DNA of 64,000 nt from Hydractinia symbiolongicarpus. Lineage: Eukaryota; Cnidaria; Hydrozoa; Anthoathecata; Hydractiniidae. Where the stretch lies: contig NC_079887.1 of assembly GCF_029227915.1 (NCBI RefSeq), positions 20,705,650-20,769,649 on the forward strand, in the 5' to 3' direction. A program made the translations under genes and the position numbers. The notes beneath the pieces are model-generated. The model worked only from the letters and a program-made list of their open reading frames with translations, had not been told where the DNA came from and did no database searches. Below are positions 44,449-56,800 of the stretch, piece after piece. Position 1 is the stretch's first letter; every line of letters starts with the position of its first letter.

Positions 44449-45019
44449 GGATATTTTCAGCTAACAAAACTAATTTTACATGCATATTAGCTATATAGCT
44501 AGCTAGCTATACATAATTTGTCACGTAAAAACACAGCAGCTAACTAGCTAATCAATTAGCTATACGTCTAGAACTAAGAATTATAACTGGGGATTAGTTT
44601 ATTTAACGAAAAGACCATTACAGTGGTTCCATGTAATAATAGATTTCCAGCATGATGTTATTTGCTTACTTTTTAGCAGTAAAAGCTCTTTGCTTCTGGC
44701 ATTTACGTGGCAGGAAAAAAAGTTGCTAGGATTTGGTGAAAAAAGGGTCTTTTCCTGTGGATTTCTTCTCACGGAAACGTTGTTTGAGGTTTTTAACTAT
44801 TATTGAGCGTAGAATGATGCCTTCCGATTTATATGAATAGACCTTTTTGCATGTTTACATTTTCAGCAATAAGCCCTACTGGCTCTAACAACTGTGTGAC
44901 AGGCAGAAAGATGCAGGAGCTTACTTAGTGCCCGCATCTTTACCTGCTATGCAATTGCTAAAGCCGAAAGGGCTTTACCCTGAAAAATTTAAAAAGGTGC
45001 ATTTATTTAAAGTTCTAAG

Positions 45020-45480
45020 CAGGGCTTGACATCCGACGCGAGTCCACTAGTTCGACTCGCGCTGAGACTTGCGTAAGTCAGGGTCATGGGAGTCCAAAGG
45101 GACTCTCGCAAAAAGTTTGAATGAAGGTAGCTAATTAGATTTTTTCAGAGATATATTTTTTTGTGCATTTTTAATTGACTTTATTCACTAAATGTTCTAG
45201 TTATTCCTTGAACTAAACTTATTTAGGTTAAATGCTGTATTTCCATGTGTAAAAAGTATTGGGTTTATATATATATATAAAAACTTAGTAGAGATTATAT
45301 TATTTTAAATATGTTTAATCATGTCATTTTGTTAAACATAAAGTAAAACAATAACATTAAAAAAAATTAAACGCTTGTTAATTATTTTTACGGGAGTCTA
45401 AAAAGACTTGGTGGACTCGGACAATGTATTTTACGCGAGTCTGAAAAGACTCGCCTAAAAGGAATTGGATTTCAAGCCCT
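45020..45480. mobile_element. hAT-like MITE upstream of CLUH
   Basis: Ends form inverted repeats: AGGGCTTGACATCC on the left, and GGATTTCAAGCCCT on the right (inward AGGGCTTGAAATCC). Subterminal GACTCGCG/CGCGAGTC motifs recur in both orientations. No clear target duplication. It ends about 200 bp before the first recognised CLUH exon. Confidence 0.6.
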
Positions 45481-45684
45481 TTTGGCTACTTAAGGCCGGT
45501 CCTTTTTTATTTCAGGGTCATTTTCAATAAATAGATAAAATGGACTGCTAATAACTTTGCTTTCCCTATATGTTTCCTATATGTTTGCCTACTGTTGTTT
45601 CTTGTTAAAACTAAAGAGGCAGTTTGCATATTTTGTTGATTTGTAATATTGTTTTTACTTAAAAATTCATGCTCAGGTCAAGAC

Positions 45685-48600
45685 ATGCCTGGAGAATTAA
45701 ACATTGGAAATCAGCCACACTCTGAGTCAAATTCTCCTGCAAAATCTGACCACAACCAAGTTGCTGATGTGGAAACTTCTAAAATTAAATTGGTTGGAAA
45801 TGCCAGCAGCAGCAGTAGTGATGACTCCAGTGGCACTGATGATGACTTAAAGACTAACTTAAAGACTTCTGATGAGAACACAAACATGACCAAAGATGCT
45901 GTTGATATTGAAACTGAGAAAACAAAATCTGGTAAGTATTGATTTTTTTTATTTGACTTTAAATGACAAATTAGTACGGCATATATACTTAGTCATATTT
46001 ACAGATGGTTGGGAGGCTAAAATAATCCATCAAACAAATGCTTACATTTATTTCACCAAAAGGCAAAAAAAAACTTGTGGCTTCTATACAGATAAGTCGA
46101 GAAACCTTACTGTAAAAAATGCAAGCAGGCTTACGTCACAAGTTCATAAAATCATTTTTGATTTAGCACTATGTATACAGCCCTCGAAATAATTTTTGGA
46201 GACTCGTCAGACAAAATGTCCGCCACATTTCCAGTTTGGTCGGACATGTCCGTAGCCCGTTTTAAACTTTCGTCGGACAAAACGTCCGATAGATTTCAGT
46301 CTTGGTCGGACACTTCCATTTGTTTAGATCTCGGAATTATTGAATAGTTCTAGTCCTTTTAATCCACGAGCAAGCCTATTCATAGCCAACCTGACCATCC
46401 TAGCTAATTCACCAACTCCTGACTTAGTTAAAAGAACTACGTAGACATGAATCTCTATTGCCTGGCCCCTTCGTCGTTGGTAACCAGGTCTTACACAAGA
46501 AATCCAGCCATGCGGTTCTTAACTAATGCGGAGGTGAACGCCGACGGAGCACGGATGAAGCAAGTCTGCAAAACTGCACTTACAGGCGGAACAGACGTTA
46601 TATCATGGATTTAATTGTAGATAATTTTGTGTTCTTTTCTTTTTATATTTTGAAAAAGCCTTTTCTGTTTTAAAAGTCATTTTTGTAAATTTGAGTGATA
46701 AAAGATCTTTCATGTTAATTTATTTTCGCCATCGTTTTTGCACTTGAATTTTTATCGCTGCCGTATTTTTTAAGGAGACTTATTGTTTGCTAAGCCTTAA
46801 CTTGCCTTGATCACTTTGCTTATGTTTAGAAAATACAAAATAAAACAAAATTGGGAAGACAAAGAAAAACTATGGAGAGAAATACAAAGTATTTAAAAAC
46901 CTAGAAAGTCTACATATTCGTTGTCATCGCCAAATAAATCGATTAAAAGTACATTGTCATCCACATCTTCGTTCTCTTCATTTGAACTGCCGTCACTCAG
47001 CGAGGGAAGTTTCCTTTTGGAACCTGTACGTGGTTTGTATCCACACCGTTTTCTTTGATTTGGTCGTCTGTCCTTTTCCTCCATCCACATTCTTATAGCA
47101 TTTGATGGGTCATACTGCTCTATAGACGGCCCGTCTTCGACAATCCTCAAAAGGGACTCTAGTCGGTTTTGTGACAATGAACCCCTATTGATAGTTTTGA
47201 CAGTTTTGAGTTTGGAAAACATGCGCTCCAACTTGGCATTGCTTACAGGGATCGTGAATAACAATTCGACGAGAATTAATAAATCTTTCCACGATTGATT
47301 TCTGGATGATGAAAAAATTCTTCTCCAACAGACCCTGTATGGTGTCGCCGAAACAGAAAGGTATTCGTGTGAGTATCGTAGGAGATCGTGAAATTGATTT
47401 AACAGATCTGCTGTTGAAGCACTGAAGCCGGCATGTCTCAATGGAATATCGAAGTGTTGTTTTAAATTTGATAAACCTTCGTCAGCAAACTCGTAATCTG
47501 TAATAACATTTCCATCTTCGTCTTGCTTCTCTCGGAGCCAACCTTCCGTGTTTAAAATTTGATTAACGTATCTGAAGATATCTCTACTGTCATCTTCTTC
47601 TTCAAGTCGTGATGTAACATTCTCAACAATGACATTTGCAAAATTCCCTTTCGTTGCCTTGACATGCTCCTTTGCTGCTACAAAATTTGTCATTTTCACA
47701 TTTTGGTAGTACTTATCGCCATCTTTGTCTTCTATTCTACTTAGCAGGTCTTGCACGTGTGGCAATTTTTCAAAACTTTTGCGCTCAAACATTGCTAAGC
47801 GATCTTTGGTAAGTGATAGTGATCTCATCGCTGAAACTGTGTCAATTTGGTCACGTTGGAAGTCTTGCGAGAGCGCTGATGGTATTTCGAGCAAATCGAT
47901 AAACATTGCCAACATTAATGGTACTTTAGACTGCTTCCACTTGTTTAGATAACCTCTCATTTTTGCACGATCTTCTCCTTTCACCGCTTTATCTTGACTG
48001 AGATGTTCTAAGTGCTCTATGAAAAGACCATATTTATCCAAACAAATTTTCATAGCGGCCAGTTTGTGTGAGATCCAACGAGTGCCGTTTGCTTTTTTGG
48101 GTTTAACCCCTCCTTCTATGTAGTCCATCGCAGGAGCGTAAAGATCATGCATCTGACGTAACTCCCGAAGTTTTTTTGGTGCTTTCTGATATAAATAGTA
48201 TGTCCTTAGTAGCATCTCATCTACAATATCAAAGTCGGTACCTTTCAACGCATCAGATAAGGCCAATTCCAACCGATGTGCGATGCACCAAATAAATACA
48301 AGCCACTCCGATTCCTCTCGTAACACCATTTTTACACTATTTTTATTCCCTCGATTTACACTTGCTCCGTCAGAAGTAAATCCAATCAGTTTTTTGGCTG
48401 GCATTATGCCGATAGACTGAAACTCACTTTCAATGGCACTTTTTAGCGTGACCATGTCATCGTAGCTTTCAGCGAGAGCAGCTGCAACACCGACAGCATG
48501 TTGATGCTTTAAGTGAGTCATGCTGAGAAAAGACACCTTAACTTCTACACAATTTGAGTTAACTGGAGTGGGATCAAAATGTAATGCATATATTACTTCA

Positions 48601-51600
48601 TTTTCAACAACTGCGTTGTCTGTAGAACCATCACAAAGTACGCTAAAAAACTTGGCTTTCGCAAGATCAGCATTAAGTTGCTGCTTCATATCTTTACCCA
48701 TATAATCAATAAATGTTCCACAAGCGCGGTCAGTGTTATACGCTATACCAATGTCAACTTCATGCTTTCTCTCTAACTTCAGCAACTCCGGATATGTTGT
48801 CAACGGTAAGCGATTTTTAGCAACAAAATACGCCACTTCAAATTTCTTTTTCGTTCGTTGCATATCTTTTTCATCCATCTTGGCCAAACCAGCGACAACG
48901 TTGGAAGAATCGGCCGCAGACAACGTTGTAGCTCGTTCATCCAGGGAAACTCCTGTTGCTTTCAAATACAGGCTATGGGCTTTTAAGTGTTGTCTACTCT
49001 TCGTGGCATGGTCTTCTACTGCACTTTTTTTGTAGTTTTGGGTGCCAACAACGAAGATGTTGCTGTAATTTGGCAATGTTTTGATCTGGGACTGATACGT
49101 CGTACAAAATTTACAGCGCATGTTCTTAACCTTGCCATCTTTTATATCATAAAGCAGCCATTCAGCAACGCTGTGTTGTGCCAGCTCAGCTTTCCACTTC
49201 TCAACAGTAGCAGGTGTTACGGTTCTTGTTGATGTTGTTTGCTTGTGTTGTTTCGGATTTGTTTTGCCTTTGGTCTGCGGTGTAGTCTGCAAAATAAACA
49301 ATTAAAACAAATTAAAGAGACACAAAAGATATTGTGAAAATTAAAGTACTAAATATAACAGAGTAAAGAATTACTATATTCGTTGCTGATTGCTTCGCTA
49401 ATGTTGGTGGGTTTTTTCCAAAGGCTGAAAATATGCTTCTTTGGATTTTCTTCGGCTGCTTATTAATAACAACAGAACAATCAGGACATCTACCAACACG
49501 TTTTTCCTCTTCGCTGTACCCATTGACTGTACTGTTAACACCGGTAGAACATATGTTACAAGATGTTTTTTGACACGATATACACCGATACTTCGTGCTT
49601 CTTTCGCAAAAACAACAAGGCAAATCATTAATTTCACTCATACTTGAAGGAGCAACTAACTTACATGCGATAAATGTGAAATGAACACTTTTTCATTTCT
49701 TATAAAAGCGCAAGCGACCGGCGTTCTTTTACCAGTCGAATGATCTCACTCAGAGATGTTTTATATTAAAATGAATTAAATAATTTTTTAGGACGATGGA
49801 GTGTTGCAGGTAAAGGAAAATTTTTTTCTTCGTTTGACAAAACAATTCGAAACCATAGCAGGTCCCATTTAATTGATTTTTTCTTAATGCTGCAAGTGCT
49901 ATTTCTATTCGAACAATTTTAAAAACGAAACCCACGTGCGGTATAATATTTTGTTTTGTATAAATTTTGTTAAAAATTTAAGCCACGTGGATAAACTTAA
50001 AACATTTTTTTTTTTAATTTGAAAACGAAGCATATTTTTTCCTATTTGCTTGTGATGACTTTACAAATAATTATAAAAATACAAACTTAAAAACTATTTT
50101 GTTTATATGTTTTAGAGTATTCTTTAGCGACGGCATTTTTTGCGATTTAATTGGCTTATCAAAATGCGCAGCCTTACTTTTTTTTTTAACGGCGCCTTAC
50201 CACATTTATTATTTGTGGTGTGTGTGATCATGATTAAGAAACTTCCATGATGGCACATGGCAGATGAAAACAAAACGAAAGTGAAGCGGAACGAAGATTG
50301 ATTAAAAGAGACAGATTATATTTAAATTATCTCGTTATTTTTGCATGTTTCAATTTTTATTTTTTGCAGTTATAATAGGGGAGATGTAGCTAGAGAAACG
50401 TGCCGGACAAAATGACAGGCCAGAACTGATTTTCGTCGGACATATTTGCGTCTGGGTCGGACAATGTCCGATGTCCGACCGCTATTTCGAGGGTTGTGTA
50501 TATTTATACAGACAAACCAGTCAAACCTCTCATTAGCAACATTATATGGGGACATATAAACATGGTTCGAATTGCAGATCACAATTTGCATTTTGCGAAT
50601 AAAAATGTTGTCTTTGTGATGTTATACTACAAAGAAACCTTAGTATTTTTTCTATCAGGAAAGGCGTGCGGTCGCACGCGCACGCCTTGGCACACGCCTA
50701 AATCGTTTCAGGCGTGTGATTAGTCACACGCCAGAAAAATAAATATTGAGTTTTCAAAATCAACCTTTAAAATCCATTTCGTAGCGTGCGATGGCTGCCC
50801 TCGAAAGAATTTTCGGACACTCTTCAGACAAAACGTCCGATAGATTTCCGTCATGATTGGACACTTTTAGATCTCAGAAATTATTGAATAGTCCTAGTCC
50901 TTTTAATCCACGAGCAAGCCTGTTCATAGCCAACCTGATCATCCTAGCTAATTCACTGACTCCTGACTTAGTTAAAAGAACTACGTAAAGATAAATCTCT
51001 TTTGCCTGGCCCCTTCGTCGTTAGTAACCAGGTCTTACACAAGAAATACAGCCACGCGGTTCTTAACTAATGCAGAGGTGAACGCCAACGGAGCACGGAT
51101 GAAGCAAGTCTGCAAAACTGCATTTTATCATGGATTTAATTATAGATAATTTCTTCAGGTCCGAATTTAATGGATTTTTTCTTTATGCCTGTAAAAATGA
51201 AACCCACGTGCGGTGTAAATTTTTTTGAAGGTTTAAGCCACGTGGATAAATTTTTTTTTTAACTTGAAAACAAAGCATATTTTTGCCTATTTGGTTGTGT
51301 CCATTTATATTTCAGCAATCATAGTGTGCATGATAAAATAAATTGCAGCAATGGGGAGGAGATAGTTCCATGTGTCTTATTAAATGTATTTTTATTTGTA
51401 TTTTTCATATTTTCAATGGTCATCAGTTGCGTGAAGGTAGCGAAGATAAAAAAGAAAATGAAAAGCGCTTGCAGGCTAAAAGATATCAGATTCTTGTTTG
51501 TGTGTAATTTTGTTCCTTATACAGTACAGTCTGAATGTAATCTACCGCGGACGCGAAACTCGCATGAATAGTTACACAGAACAATAACATTGCGATAGCT

Positions 51601-53794
51601 TTTGTTTTTTTTGCGAAAATAATTGCCTCGCTGATAAACAATGACCCCACGCGATCGATTGTTTAATCGCAATAGGTTGCAAGATTGATTTTAGCAATCT
51701 ATTTTGCGCGAACTCTTTTGAAAATTTTTAATTGCAGTAATTAAGCGGGTTTTTTTAGATCAAATTTTAAAAGTTTATAAGCGAAAAGCAGCGATAGAAA
51801 GGTTTTTTTAGATCGCATTTTAAAAGTTTATAAATGAAAAGCGGCGATAGAAATGTTTTTTTAGATCACATTTTAAATGTTTAAAATCGGAAAGCGGCGA
51901 TAGAATTGTTTTTTTAGATCGCATTTTAAAGTTTAAAATCGAAAAGCATTTAAAAGTTGTGAACAATGCTTCTCGTATGTTTCTTAAATTAAACGCGCTG
52001 GAATCTTTTTAAGTAATTAAATCAACAATACATTTTCGCGCAATGTATTATAAAACTTTGCGAAAAATTTTTATTATTTAATTACTTCATGCTAATACTT
52101 AAGGGAATAGCTTATCAATACATTTACACAATGCATCTCGCTATTACAAGAAATATAATTGCTCCGATATTTCTTTGTTTTTTAACACGCAAATATAAAC
52201 TCGCAAAACTCTTAAGGGATTTAATTATAACAAAAGAAAAACGACTGCCGTCCTCCACGCAAAGGTGTGATATTAGCGTGTATGCGGTAGATTACATTCA
52301 GACTGTACTGTACCTAAGGTCGCCAGTAGCCTGTTTTGTACAGAACTTCTGCAGAGTTGTTCCGTTATTTGAAATAAATAGGCATTTTCCCGTGGTATTA
52401 TCTAAAACTTGCAAAATGTTTCATGTAGTACAAATGTTCAAAACGTGATTTGTGAAAGATAATACTTTAAGAATACAGCACTACACTTAACATTCATAAG
52501 AAAGAAATGAAGGCGTTTTAGCATATCCATTTATTAAATATCATTGCTTGTAGTGTAGCGATATTTTGGAAATGTTTTATTATGGCAAAAAGAATGGCAT
52601 GGCAAAAAGGCAAAAAGAACTTGACAATGGTGGTTTTGTAGGGTCAGTACTAATGGACCTTTCTAAAGCTTATGACTGCCTACCACACGATCTCCTGATT
52701 TCAAAGCTTGCTGCTTACGGTATCAGCACAAATAGTCTAAAATTACTTTTAAATTATCTCACGTCCCGTAAACAAAGAGTTAAAATAGGCTCATCATTTA
52801 GTGAATGGCTTGAGATTATTTGTGGTGTTCCCCAAGGTTCCATTTTAGGACCACTCCTATTTAACATCTTTATTAATGAAATTTTGCCGACGACAATACA
52901 TTGTATGCATGTGGTTTGAAGTTGGCTACTGTACTAAATTCATTAACTGTTGATACACAAAATATGCTACATTGGTTTAAAATCAACTCACTAAAAGCCA
53001 ACCCAACCAAATTTCAATTTATAATACTAGGTAAAAAAACAAGAGATAAAATCACTCTACCACTTGAATCAGTTACTTTAAATGAGTCCGACCACGTTAC
53101 ACTCCTAGGTATTCAAATTGATAATAAATTAAACTTCAATCAACATATAAACAACTTGTACTCGAAGGCAAATTTTAAACTTTGTGCATTACGAAGACTA
53201 CGATCTTATTTATCGCAACCCAAAGCAAAAATACTCAGCTCAAGCTTTATACAGAGTCAATTTAACTGTGCACCCCTTATTTGGATGTTCTGCAGTAAAA
53301 CTGCATATAGTAAAATAGAGCGAGTACATTATAAAACATTGAAGGTTGTATACGATATAGTAAAAGCTGACTATATTGACATTTTAGAAAAATACAAGGA
53401 CAAATCCATCCACCAACGCCACTTAAAAACTTTAGCAATAGAGGTGTTTAAAAGCATTAAGAATCTGAACCCTGAATTCATGTGGTGCCTATTTAGTTTT
53501 ATCACATACCAATGTGAGCATAACCTCCGGAGAGGCCCTTCTTTGACTTTACCTAAAGCTAAAACCACTACCTATGGTACAAATTCCATCTTGTATCAAA
53601 GTTGTTGGATATGGAATAATCTTCCCCGTGAAATTAAAAATAGTTCAACCATTGAAGAGTTCACGGTTAAATTAGCCTGCCAGGATTCTATTTTATGTAA
53701 TTGTAAAATATGTAAAAAAAAATTGATGAAAAAAAAAAGTGTAAAATATGAATTGTAAACTTTAATTTATCTTTGCCCAGAATGTTATTTTTCA

Positions 53795-53826
<32 letters not shown>

Positions 53827-56800
53827 TGTTACGTTAGTTGGTTTTTATTAGCGAAAGCTATCTTGTAAATTTGACCAACGTTAAATAAAGAAACATACAT
53901 ACATACATTATACCTGTGACGTGACTAAAATCTTTATCAATTTTAAGATATCTAAGATTTGACCATAAAGTGGGATCCTACAAGTTTAAAAACAAAAAAA
54001 GAAATAGAAGTAGGCGAAAGAAATAAAAAGGTTAAGACTACGTTCATCGGCTTAGAATTAACAATAGAGACTAAATCCAAAATGCGATTCCGTGGTATTA
54101 ATATTTAGACTAGGGTGAACACAGCAATGTCTAAAGTCATGATTAGTAGCATTGCAGCCAAGTGTGACCTTGTAGTTGGAAAGTGGCCTTGTGGAGTTTG
54201 CAGGAAAGTGGTTGGTAGTATCTCAATTTTTTGTCAGACTCGCAAGCATTGGGTACATAAGAAGTGCAGTAGTATTGGTGGAAGGTTAAGAGCTGACATT
54301 CAGTTTGTATGCAAGCCTTGCAAAGGTGAGATTATAAAGAATGAAGTATTTCCAGCTATAATGATGTACAACAGTGGTTCGTTAGAGGTAGTTAAGAACT
54401 TCTGTTACTTAGGTGTTGTGTTGGGCAGTGAAGCAGGTGTTGAAAGAAGTGTTACTTGCAGGATAGGTTCTGCTTCGAAAAAGTTCAGAGAGTTACTTCC
54501 TTTGTTGACTAGCAGAGTCAATTGAGGTAAAAGTTAGCTTGTATGAGGCCTGTGTAAGAAGTGTTATGTTGTACGGCATTGAGACATGGCCAGTGAAGCA
54601 GGAAGTTCTTGACCGTTTAGAAAGGAATGATATGAGAATGGTTAGGTAGATGTGTAACGCCAGTCTGAGAGACAGAAAGGGTTCAGATGAGCTAAAAAGC
54701 AGGCTAAGTATCTGTAGAATTAAAGATGTTATCCAGATAAGAAGATTGAATTGGCTGGGGTACTTGGAAAGAGTGGAGGAGGATAATTGGGTAAGAAAGT
54801 GTAGAGACTTGATAGTGCCTAGGGCAAAGCCCAGAGGCAGACAGAGAAAGACTTGGCAGGAGGTTATTCAGGACAGACTTGATACAGAGGAAGTTGAGTT
54901 TAGATCTAACAGTCTAGATCAGATTGGAAGAGGGTCATTAATATACCCCATCCAACTCATGATAGCATGGAAACAGACGTTAAGCCGAGAATGATGATGA
55001 TGATTAGCCAGGGAACCCGGATTCAAAACGCCGGGTTAAGTCACAAGTAACTGTGTTACCTGACGTTGAACGCCTCAAAGAGCGATTAATAAGAAGTGTA
55101 AACTGTGCCACACATCTAGGTGAAGCGCTTTAGTATAGTATGTCATAAATTGAGTGAGGCGCAAAACATTATGGTGTTTCCGGTGGAATATATTTTGAAA
55201 AAAAATAGGCGCACAACATTATGATCCTTCCAGTGTAATATACTTTTAAAAAAATAACTTTTCACAAATTTGGCTGAAATAAAAACACAGTTTACAACTT
55301 ATTGCTCCCCTGTTATAGCAAAAACAGTTGGCCAACCTTTTTTATTTTCAGAGAACGTTCCCGCTAAAAGTTCAAACATACTCTGGGCCAAGGGATTAGT
55401 ACAGGCAAACAATGACACGGATCCATATAGACATAATACCCTTTTTTTGAAAAAAAAACTATCGTATATCGTACTTTATCTTGGAATGGCATCAATGATA
55501 ATTATGTTGAAACAATATTGACACTTACATGAAAAAAATGTTAACCGACCAAGAGTGCACAAGTTAACTCGTGTAGTGAGCACCAACAGCTGTGTGTAAA
55601 TTCTTAATTTACAACTTCATGCAGAGTGAGTCTGAAATCACTGTTTTCAGAACTAAGAACAACCTAATCCTGAATTTTGTTATAGAATAAGAACAACCAT
55701 ATATAAATCTTGTTGCAATTATTTATTAAACTATCAAAGATTACTTGCCACGTCTTTTTTCGCACCTTTAACTGCCTTGAAATAAAACTCATATTTGCAC
55801 GATGATTTATTGACAGAGCTGATCAACAATAAAAATACCAATTTCCTCATATAAACACATTTTGAAAAACCTTATGACAGAATTTCTTAATAAGACTAGT
55901 GATTTTTGCCTGTAAAGGCGGGGGCAAACCAGTCCAACATTTCATCCAACATGCGATTTTTGTGATGTTGGATGAAATGTTGGACTGGTTTGAGTCACTT
56001 CAAAATTTTGAAAAAAAATGAAATTTTCAAAAAAGAAGAAAAAAACCGTGTTGGACGATGTTGGATGAAGTTTGATCGCCGTCAAACATTTCATCCAACA
56101 TTTTCGGCAAGTTAAAAGGAATTAACTATCTGAGTTGCGTGAATTTTCATGTTGGATTGGTTTGGTGGTACTTTTCATCCAACATATAAAAATCCTGCGA
56201 ATTTCAAACGTTGAAACGTTCGAAATTAAAGTTCGAAAACGAAGAGTAAGGGCGAGTATTTCTTCTGCCATAATTGGTCTGTGGCCACACAGTTGCTCAT
56301 CTGCCCCGGTGATATCAGATGGGATATTTCATTAAGAAGGAAATCGAAAATCCCCTACATCCATCTAAAACATTTCCCTAAATCCGAATCTGTCTTCAAT
56401 CTTCAATTCTTTAATGATATTACTAAAATATCCATTGTGCTCCCTCCTCTTTATCCACTCTCTTGTTTTTCTGCGGGTTGGTTTTTCATCGTCTGAATCG
56501 ACGCGTTCGTTCAGCAACATAAGCAGCACTGCAGAATTTTGTTTTTCGGGAATGAATGAACTCTTTATCGTTCAATTGTTTTTAAAAGCAGTCTCACAAA
56601 CCTAAAAATTTGCTTCATCCAACATGCATTTTTTCATCCAAAATTTCATCCAACATGGGAAAAAAATGTTGGATGAAATTTTGGACTAGTTTGCCCCCAC
56701 CTTAAAAGGCTATATATTCACTGATTATAACCAACAGTCCAACACCTGTGTCATTGATGTTATTGAAAAAAGGAGCCAGAAATTATTTAATGCTGACAAA

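Noticed and set aside
47725-49232. Plus-strand open frames over the hAT gene
   Set aside because: Shadows of the transposase exon.
51326-52448. Two open frames of 81 and 119 codons
   Set aside because: They overlap the TA-MITE and its flanks; no protein resemblance.
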